In this document: positions 35,668 to 44,174 of the stretch, one piece after another | Numbering within the stretch: the first letter of the stretch is position 1 | Layout: every line of letters begins with the position of its first letter | Assembly: GCF_001280425.1 (NCBI RefSeq) | Contig: NZ_LIUF01000001.1 | Coordinates: forward strand, 124,001-188,000 | Length of the DNA stretch: 64,000 nucleotides | DNA from: Haloarcula rubripromontorii | GTDB lineage: Archaea; Halobacteriota; Halobacteria; Halobacteriales; Haloarculaceae | Reading direction: 5' to 3' | Notes under the pieces: generated by a model | The model's input: the letters and a program-made list of their open reading frames with translations, nothing else | Databases searched by the model: none | Told to the model about the DNA's origin: nothing | Position numbers and translations under genes: made by a program

Positions 35668-36180
35668 ATGGACAGCCGAGAGTACGCCTTCGAAGGAGCC
35701 GCGCCGGATATCCACGGATACGCCCACGTCAGCCGCGAGGCGACGCTGGTGGGAGATGTCACCGTCGGCCCGAACGCGAACGTCTGGCCCGGCGTCGTGT
35801 TGCGCGGCGACGTGGCCCCGGTCGAAGTGGGCCGCCAATCAGCCATCGGTGACGGGGCCATCGTCCACGCCTCGACCGTCGGCGAGAAGGTGATGGTCGG
35901 CCACGGGGCCGTCCTCAACGACGCCCATGTGCGCGACGGGGCGCTCGTGGGCTTCAACTCGACGGTCAGCGACGCCACCATCGGCGAGGGTTCCATCGTC
36001 GCGATGGGGACGGTCGTCCCACCGGGCTATGAGGTGCCCGCGGAGTCGTTCGTCCGCGGGAGCCCGGCCACGGTGACGCCGCTGTCCGAGACGACCATCG
36101 ACCCCAACGAAGTGTTCGAGGCCTTCAGCTCCGGCGATTACGCTAACCTCGCGGCCCGCCACGAGGACCTTTTCGAGTAA
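35668..36180 (+). CDS. gamma-carbonic-anhydrase-like left-handed beta-helix protein
   Basis: The 170-residue protein is a hexapeptide-repeat beta-helix (VREATLVGDVTVGPNANVWPGVVLRGD, and so on). In active gamma-CA the zinc is held by three His. Here His67 (IVHAST) and His79 (VGHGAV) are present, but the third position (canonical GHxxxxH) is Asn84 (GHGAVLND), although His87 is near. It may still bind metal with altered geometry or serve as a scaffold or transferase. The function is uncertain. Confidence 0.82.
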   Translation: MDSREYAFEGAAPDIHGYAHVSREATLVGDVTVGPNANVWPGVVLRGDVAPVEVGRQSAIGDGAIVHASTVGEKVMVGHGAVLNDAHVRDGALVGFNSTVSDATIGEGSIVAMGTVVPPGYEVPAESFVRGSPATVTPLSETTIDPNEVFEAFSSGDYANLAARHEDLFE

Positions 36181-36237
36181 CGCCCCGTCGGCCAACGACG
36201 GGTCACTTATAGTGGAAGAACCCACACAGTACCGAGC

Positions 36238-38181
36238 ATGGACGATATCGTCGACCTGGTGACCCGGTCGCTCGCCGACGAGACTGCTGCGGCGTTCACT
36301 GAACGGGTCGACGAACAGGCGATGCAGCTACGGAAGGCCATCGAGGCCGGCGAGTTCGACAACGAGGCGTTCTCCGTCGGTCTGGAAATCGAACTGTACG
36401 CGATCAACGCGGAGCCGGACCCGCCCGAACCGGACGAGGAGGAAGACGACGAGACGGTCGCCGAGGAGGACCTCGACGACGACCTGAGCGGATCGGGCGA
36501 AGCGGCCTGGAGCGGGTCGCTGGACGCGCCGGCGGAGCCAGAAGGGGGCGGTGGCGCATCGCTGGAGCCAAACGGTGACGGAGCGTCGCTTGAGCCAGAC
36601 GAGGCCGATTCTCTCGAACGCGCTGGAAACGAATCACTGGAGCAGAATACTGCCGAAACCGCTGCCGAGCCTGAGGATTCTTTCGGCCCCGGAGAGGGAC
36701 CCTCGCTCGACATCGACCCGGACAGTCCGCTGGCCGAGGACGAACCGGAGACGCCCGAGGAGGAGGCCGAACCGACTGTCGAGTCATCGGTCGCGGAGGA
36801 AAATGACGAGCCGTACATGGACCCCGAGGACTGGAAGGGGCGGCTGACCCGCCTGCCAGACGTGGTGTTCGAGGGCGAAGCCAACAAGGAACTGGGCCTG
36901 CACAACGCCGAGGTCAACACTGAGCCAAACAGCTTCGACCAGACCGGGATGGAAGTCCAGACGACAGCGGTGGAGATGCAGACGAAACAGGCCCGCCAGC
37001 AGGCGAGCAAGCACAACTGCGAACTCGTCCTCGACGCGATGTGGACCATCCCGCCCGAGGAGGGCAGCGAGGCGTACCTCTCGGCACACGAGACGAGGGA
37101 CGGGGTCGTCCTCGCGGACAACATGCGGCAGGCCCCCAGATACGTGGCGCTGGACAACGAGGCGCTGGACCACGCTGGCGGCACCATCGAGTTCGACGTG
37201 CCGGGGTACAGCGGGTCGTTCCCGACGATTCTGTTCGAGTCCCTGGCTACCTCGATTCAGCCCCACCTCCAGATTCCGGACGCCGGGGCGTTCCCCGAGT
37301 ACTACAACGCCGCGATCCGGACGCTCGGACCGCTGCTCGCGCTATCGGTGAACTCGCCGTTCCTCCCGGCGGACATGTACGGCGACACCGACGGAGAGTG
37401 GCTCTGTGCGAACACCCACCACGAACTTCGCATCGCGGCCTTCGAGCAGTCGGTCAACACCAGCGAGAACCCGAAGGTCCGGGTCCCGCGGGACCTCGAC
37501 GACACGACGGACATCGTCGGCCGTGTCGTCGACGACGACCTGTTCGCGCCGTTTCTGCGGGAATTCCTGCACGACGACGCCCGGGCGGCGTTCGAAGACG
37601 AGTTCTGGGAGTTCGACCACAAGCGCGGGACCTACTGGCGCTGGCTCCGCTGTGTCGCCGGCGGAACGCCGGTCGACGGAGCGAGCACTGAAAAGTCGCT
37701 CCGCATCGAGTACCGCCCGCTCCCGACCCAACCCCACGCCAAGGATATGATCGGGCTGCAGGCGCTGACGGTCGGCCTCATCCGCGGGCTGGTCGTCGCC
37801 GACCATCCCGCCGCGGAACTGCCGTGGCAAGAAGCAAGGCGGAGCTTCTACAGCGCCGCACAGAACGGCTCCGACGCCGACCTGTCCTGGGTGACAGCCC
37901 AAGGCGAACGGACGGTCGATCACGACGACATCTACGACGAGATTTTCCAGTATGCCCGTCTGGGACTGGCCGAGCAAGGCGTCCCGGAGGCCCGAATTGA
38001 CGAGTACCTCGGGCCTATCGAAGCCCGATACCACGCCGGGATGACCCCGAGCGACTGGAAGATTGACCGCGTCCGCGAATACCTCGATTCCGGCGACGAC
38101 CTCTCGACAGCCATCGAGGCGATGCAGCGGGACTACGTCGAGGCGAGCCGCCACCACCACGCCTTCGAAGAGTGGCTGTAG
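36238..38181 (+). CDS. GCS/carboxylate-amine ligase-family protein with acidic insertion
   Basis: The 647-residue protein shows the GCS-family ExE motif in SVGLEIELYAINAEPD (residues about 47-57), then an acidic, Gly/Ser-rich unstructured insertion (about 58-195) that breaks the first strand pair. The catalytic core resumes with LGLHNAEVNTEPNSFD and LANTHHELR-like motifs (WLCANTHHELRIAAFEQ) and ends in SRHHHAFEEW. The substrates are probably an amino acid plus an amine, with ATP. It differs clearly from gshA at 21380. Whether the insert is cleaved or regulatory is unknown. Confidence 0.75.
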   Translation: MDDIVDLVTRSLADETAAAFTERVDEQAMQLRKAIEAGEFDNEAFSVGLEIELYAINAEPDPPEPDEEEDDETVAEEDLDDDLSGSGEAAWSGSLDAPAEPEGGGGASLEPNGDGASLEPDEADSLERAGNESLEQNTAETAAEPEDSFGPGEGPSLDIDPDSPLAEDEPETPEEEAEPTVESSVAEENDEPYMDPEDWKGRLTRLPDVVFEGEANKELGLHNAEVNTEPNSFDQTGMEVQTTAVEMQTKQARQQASKHNCELVLDAMWTIPPEEGSEAYLSAHETRDGVVLADNMRQAPRYVALDNEALDHAGGTIEFDVPGYSGSFPTILFESLATSIQPHLQIPDAGAFPEYYNAAIRTLGPLLALSVNSPFLPADMYGDTDGEWLCANTHHELRIAAFEQSVNTSENPKVRVPRDLDDTTDIVGRVVDDDLFAPFLREFLHDDARAAFEDEFWEFDHKRGTYWRWLRCVAGGTPVDGASTEKSLRIEYRPLPTQPHAKDMIGLQALTVGLIRGLVVADHPAAELPWQEARRSFYSAAQNGSDADLSWVTAQGERTVDHDDIYDEIFQYARLGLAEQGVPEARIDEYLGPIEARYHAGMTPSDWKIDRVREYLDSGDDLSTAIEAMQRDYVEASRHHHAFEEWL

Positions 38182-38231
38182 GCGGCCAGTCAGCGGCGGC
38201 AGTGGGTCGGGGCCGCCCTGCCGGATGGCGG

Positions 38232-38239
38232 GTATTTAT
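38232..38239 (+). promoter_or_regulatory. TATA box of peroxiredoxin gene
   Basis: TATTTATT (38232-38239) is centred 27-30 bp before the ATG at 38266, giving a leaderless start. A second TTATATTC lies just downstream at about 38251. Confidence 0.5.
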
Positions 38240-38265
38240 TCGGATGACGCCGTTATATTCGGGTG

Positions 38266-38739
38266 ATGGTATCCACAGGCGACACAGCGCCGGACATCTC
38301 GGCGACAATCGCGAACGGTGAGGTAGAGGCCTTCGAACTGAGCGACCACCTGGGCGACGGGCCGGTCGTGCTCGCGTTTTTCCCGGGCGCGTTTACCCCG
38401 CCGTGTTCCAACGAGATGGTGGCCCTGCAGGAACACCTCGGTGACTTCCACGACGCCGGCGCGACGGTGCTGGGCCTCAGTGCCGACTCGGCGTTCTCGC
38501 TGAACTCCTTCCGGGAGGAACACGGCCTGGAGTTCGATCTGCTCAGTGACATGGGCCGGTCAGCGATTCAGGACTACGGCCTCGAAATCGACATCGAGGA
38601 CCTCGGGCTGCTCGGCGTCGCCAACCGCGCCGTGTTCGTCGTTGACGACGACAGCGAGGTCACCTACAGCTGGGTCGCCGACGACCCGACCAACGAGCCG
38701 GACTACGAAGAGCTGTTAGACGCCGTCGAATCGGCGTAA
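38266..38739 (+). CDS. 1-Cys peroxiredoxin (AhpC/TSA/BCP type)
   Basis: The 157-residue thioredoxin-fold protein has the peroxidatic Cys47 in PGAFTPPCSNEM, preceded by VVLAFFPG, and no other Cys. It therefore works as a 1-Cys peroxiredoxin, probably reduced by gamma-glutamylcysteine or thioredoxin. ATG 38266 is preferred over the GTG at 38263 (3 bp upstream). It detoxifies hydrogen peroxide and organic peroxides in the cytoplasm. It is monocistronic, with its own leaderless TATA. Confidence 0.92.
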   Translation: MVSTGDTAPDISATIANGEVEAFELSDHLGDGPVVLAFFPGAFTPPCSNEMVALQEHLGDFHDAGATVLGLSADSAFSLNSFREEHGLEFDLLSDMGRSAIQDYGLEIDIEDLGLLGVANRAVFVVDDDSEVTYSWVADDPTNEPDYEELLDAVESA

Positions 38740-38789
38740 GACGAGTCCCCGTTGGGCACTTCTTTTGACTGTCCGAGTAGCGAGGGCCG

Positions 38790-39440
38790 TTATACCGAAA
38801 CGTCGACCGTCCGCTCGCCGTCGCTATCGGAGATGGTGAGCGTCGCTTCGCCACGCCCGGTCGCCTCGACAGCGACATGAGACTTGAACGACGTTTTCAG
38901 GCCGGTGACCGTGCTGTTCATGTCCGATCCGATATCGGCGCTCGTATCGAGCGCACAGACGCCAATGCCGTTGCTCCGCCTGATTTCGGACAGGAACGTG
39001 GAGTTGAGAAAGCGGTACAGCGACCGAGTGTCGTCGAGTTCGCCGGCAATCGTCGAGCAGAGGAAGATGCCGGCCCGGAATCCGTCCGCTTCCTGCTGTG
39101 AGTTAGCCGCGAGCGCCGAGAACTCCATCCCCATTCCGGTGAGGTCCGAGAGGTCGTCGACCGCCTTGATGTCGTCGCCGCTCGAACGCCCTGCAGCAGT
39201 GAGTATCGACGACCGGTCCCCGGCACCGTGTTTCGCGCCATCCAGCGACTGTTTGACCGCGCGGCCGCGGGTCTCTGTGGCGATGACGACGCTGCGCTCG
39301 CCGTCGGTGGGAGCGACGATGCGGGCGAACACCGATTCCAGCGCGCCCACGTCGTCGCCTGTCAGCAGGACGCTCGTGCCGCTTTCCAGCGGACCGACGG
39401 CGTCGGACACGTCGAACTCATCGGCCGAGAGGGTACTCAT
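38790..39440 (-). CDS. DUF7504-like degenerate RecA/KaiC-fold protein
   Basis: The 216-residue protein has a RecA/KaiC-like outline (ESGTSVLLTGDDVGALESVF, a Walker-A-like but degenerate loop, later VAVEATGRGEATLTISD). Haloarchaeal proteins of this type are usually next to signalling genes. Its ATG overlaps the stop of the upstream response-regulator-like gene (ATGA at 39437-39440), so the two are translationally coupled. The function is unknown. Confidence 0.65.
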   Translation of the reverse strand: MSTLSADEFDVSDAVGPLESGTSVLLTGDDVGALESVFARIVAPTDGERSVVIATETRGRAVKQSLDGAKHGAGDRSSILTAAGRSSGDDIKAVDDLSDLTGMGMEFSALAANSQQEADGFRAGIFLCSTIAGELDDTRSLYRFLNSTFLSEIRRSNGIGVCALDTSADIGSDMNSTVTGLKTSFKSHVAVEATGRGEATLTISDSDGERTVDVSV

Positions 39441-40330
39441 TGTGCAACCTCCGTTCGCTCGGCGTCACGAACGCTCTGTCGGAGTTCCAGGATTTCCATG
39501 GCTGTGGCGGCAAAGTCCTGCAGTTCGGCCTGCTCCTCTGCGTCGTAGCTCCGCGGCACGTGGTCGAGCAGACACACCTGCCCGATGACCTGCCCGTTGC
39601 TCGCGGTCATGTTCGCGCCGGCGTAGGAACGGATCCCGAGGTTCTGGAGCTGCTCGTTCTCGGCGAAGCGGGCGTCCTCCATGATGTCCTCGACGACCAT
39701 CACGTCCTCCTGAAGCATGCTGTGCGTGCAGATGGTGTTCTCGCGGGTCAGGGTGTCCAGGTCGCCGCCGTGACAGGCCAGGAAGTTCTCTTCCTCTTCT
39801 TCGATGAGTCCGATGAAAGACACCGCAGCGTCGAAGTGGCTGGCAATGAGGTCCGTCAGGCGCTCGAAGCTGTCTTCGATTGGGAGGTCGTCTATATCGT
39901 ACTTCGCGAGCGTCTCCAGCCGCTCGTCCTCGTCGTCCGGGCGGATGAAACTCGCCTGGGCGCTGTAGTCGATGACGTCGTTGACGACGAACGTCAGCCG
40001 ATCTCGGGCGTCGGGGAGGCTGCGATTGAGGTATTCGACGATACTCTGCTCGAACGATGCCGTGTCTATCTCCGCAGGCTGAACGTCCGTAAACAGAACA
40101 CAGGGGGTCTGGGGTGCGACGTCGCGGATCTCGCCGACGACTTCGAGACCGGTTCCGTCCGAGAGTTCGTACGCCGTAACCACGCAAACAATCGGTTCGG
40201 CTTCGAGCGTCTCCCGTGCCGCCTCGACCGTCGTCGCCGTCCGCGCCGTCAGCGACTCGTCGGCTTCGACCGCCGCCGCCACGTCGTCTACTCGTCCCTC
40301 AGTATCAACACAGAGAACTGTACGTGTCAT
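39437..40330 (-). CDS. receiver-like plus GAF-domain signalling protein
   Basis: Residues 1-115 resemble a response-regulator receiver (MTRTVLCVDTEGRVDDVAAA, VVTAYELSDGTG, TPCVLFTDVQPAE), with few of the classic acidic residues intact. Residues about 140-285 form a GAF domain with FIGLIEEEEENFLACHGGDL, ENTICTHSM and GQVCLLDHVPRSYDAEEQ. ATG 40330 is chosen over an extension to 40354 that adds 8 residues. It is coupled to the 38790 gene by a 4-bp ATGA overlap. Histidine kinase output is missing here, so this looks like a sensor or anti-sensor unit. Confidence 0.8.
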   Translation of the reverse strand: MTRTVLCVDTEGRVDDVAAAVEADESLTARTATTVEAARETLEAEPIVCVVTAYELSDGTGLEVVGEIRDVAPQTPCVLFTDVQPAEIDTASFEQSIVEYLNRSLPDARDRLTFVVNDVIDYSAQASFIRPDDEDERLETLAKYDIDDLPIEDSFERLTDLIASHFDAAVSFIGLIEEEEENFLACHGGDLDTLTRENTICTHSMLQEDVMVVEDIMEDARFAENEQLQNLGIRSYAGANMTASNGQVIGQVCLLDHVPRSYDAEEQAELQDFAATAMEILELRQSVRDAERTEVAQ

Positions 40331-40412
40331 AAGCTTGAATGACAAAGTAGCCACAAAGTAGTTAGTGTCTTATTATCAATGATGATTTTCGGCGACTGGA
40401 GTTCACCGCCGG

Positions 40413-41462
40413 TCAGTCCGGGCCGCCGTCGGACGAGCGCCGCCGAGCGCCCGTGCCGGCCGTCACCGCCGTCAGGTCGAACACGTCGCCGTCCAGCGGA
40501 ACGCCGTCGTAGGGGTCTGACGCCAGCAAGAGCGCCCCGTCGAGGTCGAGGTAGTCGACGAGCGGCGCGAGGTGGACGGCGGCGGCGATACTGGCGTTCG
40601 ACTCCACCATGCACCCGAGCATCGAGTCCAGGCCGTGTGCGTCGGCGGCGTTGAGCAGCCGCGTTGCGGGCCTGATGCCGCCGCATTTGACTAGTTTGGC
40701 GTTGACGATGTCACAGGCGTCAGCGACCCGTGGCACGTCTGACGCAGTCACACAGGACTCGTCGGCGGCGACGGGAATTGCAGTCGCGTCGGTCACGCGG
40801 CGAAGGCTGTCAATGTCGTCGGCTTCGACCGGCTGTTCCAGCATCGTCACGCCAGCGTCGGCGAGCCAGTCCGCCTTGTCGATAGCCTCCTGAACGGTCC
40901 AGGCGGCGTTGGCGTCAACGCGTATCTCGACGTCCGGGGCGGCATCCCGAACCGCGTCCAGTCGCGCCCGGTCGTCGTCGGTCCCGAGTTTGACCTTCAG
41001 GTGGCCGAAGCCGCTGTCGGCCGCCTTCCTTGCTTTCTCGGCCATCCGTTCGGGCGAATCGATGCCGACCGTGTAGGTGGTCGGCGGGACCGCGTCCGGG
41101 TCGAGGCCCCACTGGCGGTACAGCGGCAGATCCAGTTGCCGAGCGGCGAGGTCGTGGACGGCGATAGAGAGTGTCATCCGTGCGGCGGGCTGGTCCGCCG
41201 CTTGTTCGTCGAGTTCCCGCTCGATGCGTTGCTGGGCGTGGGGGTCGCCGATGCGGTCGACAGTCTCACAGAGTGTGGGGAGCGTTTCAGCCACTGACTC
41301 GGCGCTCTCGTCGTAGTACGCTGACGGCGTGACGGCTCCGACACCCGTAGTTCCCTCGTGGGTAAGTTCGACCACGACAGTCTCGCTGGTCTCGCTGGTC
41401 TCCCGCGAGATGCCAAATGGGTTCGACAGCGGCAGTTCGAGGCGGTCGACGCGCCAGTTCAT
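40413..41462 (-). CDS. dgcA: enolase-superfamily racemase, N-acetyl-D-glutamate racemase type
   Basis: The 349-residue protein is a muconate-lactonising/dipeptide-epimerase-type enolase. It has the catalytic KxK (Lys156, Lys158 in HLKVKLG), metal ligands Asp183 (VDANAAW), Glu209 (MLEQPVEADD) and Asp234 (VAADESC), and a second Lys in NAKLVKCGG. It is 4-bp overlapped (ATGA) by its upstream gene of the DUF1611/DgcN family. This pairing matches the D-glutamate catabolic pathway described in marine bacteria and halophilic archaea (N-acetyltransferase then racemase). L-Ala-D/L-Glu epimerase activity is the alternative reading. Confidence 0.88.
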   Translation of the reverse strand: MNWRVDRLELPLSNPFGISRETSETSETVVVELTHEGTTGVGAVTPSAYYDESAESVAETLPTLCETVDRIGDPHAQQRIERELDEQAADQPAARMTLSIAVHDLAARQLDLPLYRQWGLDPDAVPPTTYTVGIDSPERMAEKARKAADSGFGHLKVKLGTDDDRARLDAVRDAAPDVEIRVDANAAWTVQEAIDKADWLADAGVTMLEQPVEADDIDSLRRVTDATAIPVAADESCVTASDVPRVADACDIVNAKLVKCGGIRPATRLLNAADAHGLDSMLGCMVESNASIAAAVHLAPLVDYLDLDGALLLASDPYDGVPLDGDVFDLTAVTAGTGARRRSSDGGPD

Positions 41463-42469
41463 AGGATAGCGTCCAGTACCTCGTCGGGGACGCCGTGGCG
41501 GACCGGGTCGGTCGCCGGTGCGTCCAGAGCGTCACTGTACCCTGCGACAGCATCCGCGGCCGCACCGTCGTCGAGGTGGCGCGTGTTCAACATCCCCGCA
41601 ACGACAGATGCGTCCGAGATGGGCGCGGCCAGGCGCTCGTAGATGTCGACATACTCGGAGAGCGGCGGGAGATCGAACGACTCGTAGCCGTGGATGGCCT
41701 CGCGGCCGGCCTCGTGGCACATGACGAGCGCGTCGGGGACCGAGCCGTGGAGGATGCTCGTCGTCACGCCCGAATAGGCCGGATGGGCCAGCGCACCCTG
41801 CCCTTCGACGACGAGGAGGTCCGCCGCCTGTGCTTCTTCGACCAGCCGCTCGACCGCGCCGGCGGCGTAGTCGGCGATGACGCGGTCGATGACGATGCCC
41901 CAGCCGGTGATGGCGATGCCGGTCTGGCCGGTCGGGACGACCGCGGCGTCGAGGCCGCGCTCCCGGGCGGCGTCACGAATCTCGAACGACGCAGTCATCT
42001 TCCCCGTCGAGCAGTCGGTCCCAACAGTCGTGACGACTGTCGCATCCACGTCGCCGGCGGTGCCCGCCGCCACGGTCAGGTCTTCGGGCGGCTTGCGGAG
42101 GTCGTGCAGTTCGGCGTCGTGTTCCGCGGCGAGGCGGGCGAACTCCTCGTCGTCGGCCAGGAAGTCGTGCAGGCCCGAGTACACGTCGCAGCCGCGTTCG
42201 AGCGCTGTGCGAACGTCTTCTCGCCAGGACTCGTCGAACTCACCGCCGATGGGAGAGATGCCAATGACGAGCGCGTCCACCTCTGGCGCGTCGGCCATCG
42301 ACGCGACAATGGGGGCATCCTGTACGTCCGGGAGCGCCTCGTTGACGCGCTGTCCGGCCCGCTCGCGGTCGACGAGGGCATGTACTGCTCGGTCACCGTA
42401 CCGCAATAACCCGACGGCCGTCTTGGCCCGGTCGGGAAAGGCGTCGTGTGTTAAAATGGCTACGGCCAT
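41459..42469 (-). CDS. dgcN: DUF1611 protein, D-glutamate N-acetyltransferase-like (DgcN)
   Basis: The 336-residue protein shows a P-loop-like TVGTDCSTGKMTASFEI (residues about 150-165), DYAAGAVERLVEEAQAADLLVVEGQGA and HPAYSGVTTSILHGS, typical of DUF1611/COG3367. The start is ATG 42469 (MAVAILTHDAFPDRAK); 34 more upstream in-frame residues are basic and non-homologous. Its stop overlaps the dgcA start by four bases. DgcN acetylates D-glutamate before DgcA racemises it. The acetyl donor and substrate are inferred from that reported pathway. Confidence 0.82.
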   Translation of the reverse strand: MAVAILTHDAFPDRAKTAVGLLRYGDRAVHALVDRERAGQRVNEALPDVQDAPIVASMADAPEVDALVIGISPIGGEFDESWREDVRTALERGCDVYSGLHDFLADDEEFARLAAEHDAELHDLRKPPEDLTVAAGTAGDVDATVVTTVGTDCSTGKMTASFEIRDAARERGLDAAVVPTGQTGIAITGWGIVIDRVIADYAAGAVERLVEEAQAADLLVVEGQGALAHPAYSGVTTSILHGSVPDALVMCHEAGREAIHGYESFDLPPLSEYVDIYERLAAPISDASVVAGMLNTRHLDDGAAADAVAGYSDALDAPATDPVRHGVPDEVLDAIL

Positions 42470-42543
42470 AGCCGGAGAGAGTCCCCGCCCCGCGAAAAAG
42501 CTACGGAACCGTCGCCGGCGGAACTGCGACGAGCGCCCCGGAG

Positions 42544-43437
42544 CTACGGCACGCGCAACCGAACAGTCCACAGTGACCGAACGGCGTCGTCCAGTGCCTC
42601 GGCCGGCTCCCCGGTCGCGTCGACGGGCTTCGTCGCCGTCGCGAGGTCCTCGAACTCGTGGATGACCGACCCCTCACCGACGACGTACAGCCGGTCAGGC
42701 GACACCTCTTCGATAGCGGCCCGACAGCGGTCGAGGTGGGAGTCGATCTGCTGGTCCCGGAGCCGCTCGAACCGGCTCTGTGAGAAGCCGCCTTTGGAGT
42801 GCTGGCTTTTCAGCTCCGAGTCGAAGCCGTGGAACGCCGTCCGCTCGCGGCCGTCGTACTCGCCCATGGCGAACAGGTCCGAGCGGACCAGCGCGACGAC
42901 GTGTTCACCAGTCGGTTCGAACCACGACCGCTCCAGCCGAACGGTGTCGCCCCACTCAGTGAACGGCGACGGCGGCGCAGGGACCGACAGGCACGCCGAC
43001 AGGAGGCCGGCGTCATCCGTCACAGCTAGACACGGCGCGGCGCTGGCGACCAGCGATGCACGGTCGCCGAAGGCATCCCGGACCGGGCCGGGCAGGGAGC
43101 GCTCCGCGTCGACATAGGCGGTAAAGACGCCTTCCGGCTCTGTCTCAAAGGATTCCAGCCGGTCGAGTACGTCACTCAAGCGCGCCCGACTGAGCGCTTC
43201 CTCGGCTCGGAACGTCGATTCTCCCTCCGCGTCTTGGAGCCGTTCGACCCGGTCCTGGAGTTCGGCCACGCGGTCCTCCAGCCGATTGACCTCGGCCTCG
43301 GCCCGCTGGCGCTCGGTCGCTGCGTCAGCACGGCGCTCCTTCTCGGCGTCGAGCTGTCGTTCGAGGTGGTGGTTCTCCTCCTCGAGTTCGGCTACCCGCT
43401 CTTTCAGCGACGCTCGTCCCAGCAACCGGTCAAGCAT
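42544..43437 (-). CDS. Vms1/eRF1-like (VLRF1) protein with N-terminal coiled coil
   Basis: The 297-residue protein starts with a coiled coil (about 8-75, heptad Leu/Glu/Arg) and continues with a release-factor-like domain. The loop HSKGGFSQSRFERLRDQQI (residues 213-231) resembles the GGQ loop of eRF1 and especially Vms1/ANKZF1 (GGxxQ, Gln220). Vms1 hydrolyses peptidyl-tRNA on stalled ribosomes in eukaryotes. Archaeal copies are predicted peptidyl-tRNA hydrolases. ATG 43437 is chosen; in-frame codons upstream (to 43488) are non-conserved. It is separated by 74 bp from dgcN downstream. Confidence 0.8.
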   Translation of the reverse strand: MLDRLLGRASLKERVAELEEENHHLERQLDAEKERRADAATERQRAEAEVNRLEDRVAELQDRVERLQDAEGESTFRAEEALSRARLSDVLDRLESFETEPEGVFTAYVDAERSLPGPVRDAFGDRASLVASAAPCLAVTDDAGLLSACLSVPAPPSPFTEWGDTVRLERSWFEPTGEHVVALVRSDLFAMGEYDGRERTAFHGFDSELKSQHSKGGFSQSRFERLRDQQIDSHLDRCRAAIEEVSPDRLYVVGEGSVIHEFEDLATATKPVDATGEPAEALDDAVRSLWTVRLRVP

Positions 43438-43508
43438 CGACTGGATGGGGGACGGGGACGGGCTTAAAAGTGACTTCCCGGACCGCAACTACGTCGAAGC
43501 GTTACCAC

Positions 43509-44174
43509 TCAGTCCGGCGGTTCGTCGTCATCTCTCAGCGAGGCGATGATGAGTCTCCTGATGCCTCGCCGAAGGCGACCGCCGGCCGCGGGTTGAGAGA
43601 TATCCAGATCGGCGGCGACATCGCTGAGCGTCGCGTTCCGCGGCTCTTCGAAATACCCGGTTTCGAGTGCGACGAGGAGCGCCTCCCGCTGGCTGTCAGT
43701 CAGCCCTGCGTCCGTGTTCCCCAGACTGGCGTACTCGTTCACGCGCAGCAGATCGATGTCGATGTCGTTCTCTTGAGCGTAGTCCCAGAGCCGAGCGAGA
43801 GCCGTCCGTTCGGGCATCCATACCGTCAGTATCCACGCGCTCCCGTCGTTTTCCATATCGAGGATAACCCCGTTCGCGGCGGAGATGACGGGGGAGAGAA
43901 TCTTTGCTTCGTCCGTGTACTCGAAACTGTAGATGGCCTCGTCGTCTCTGGTTTCGATGACGCGTTCGAACTTGCCGACAGTGCTGTCGTTCCGTAATCC
44001 GTCCTCAAACTGCTGGAAGTCGGACGATTCGATGTGGTAAAAGAACTTGCCCGACGTCGGGTCCGTGCCCGCTTCAGACACGGACCTGACTTTCGAGCTC
44101 CGGTCGTGGGAAACGGTCTGTGTGAGGACGATGTCAGGGTGTTCGGCTCGGACGACCGCCTTGATATCGGTCAT
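43509..44174 (-). CDS. HTH-10 (Bat-like) transcriptional regulator
   Basis: The 221-residue protein has an N-terminal sensor/Bat-like part (MTDIKAVVRAEHPDIVLTQT, SSDFQQFEDGLRNDSTVGKFERV) and a C-terminal HTH-10 domain (about 157-210: LTDSQREALLVALETGYFEEP, then LSDVAADLDISQPAAGGRLRRG). No cysteine cluster is present. It is likely a transcription activator of unknown target. A 500-bp non-coding stretch upstream probably holds its promoter. Confidence 0.88.
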   Translation of the reverse strand: MTDIKAVVRAEHPDIVLTQTVSHDRSSKVRSVSEAGTDPTSGKFFYHIESSDFQQFEDGLRNDSTVGKFERVIETRDDEAIYSFEYTDEAKILSPVISAANGVILDMENDGSAWILTVWMPERTALARLWDYAQENDIDIDLLRVNEYASLGNTDAGLTDSQREALLVALETGYFEEPRNATLSDVAADLDISQPAAGGRLRRGIRRLIIASLRDDDEPPD

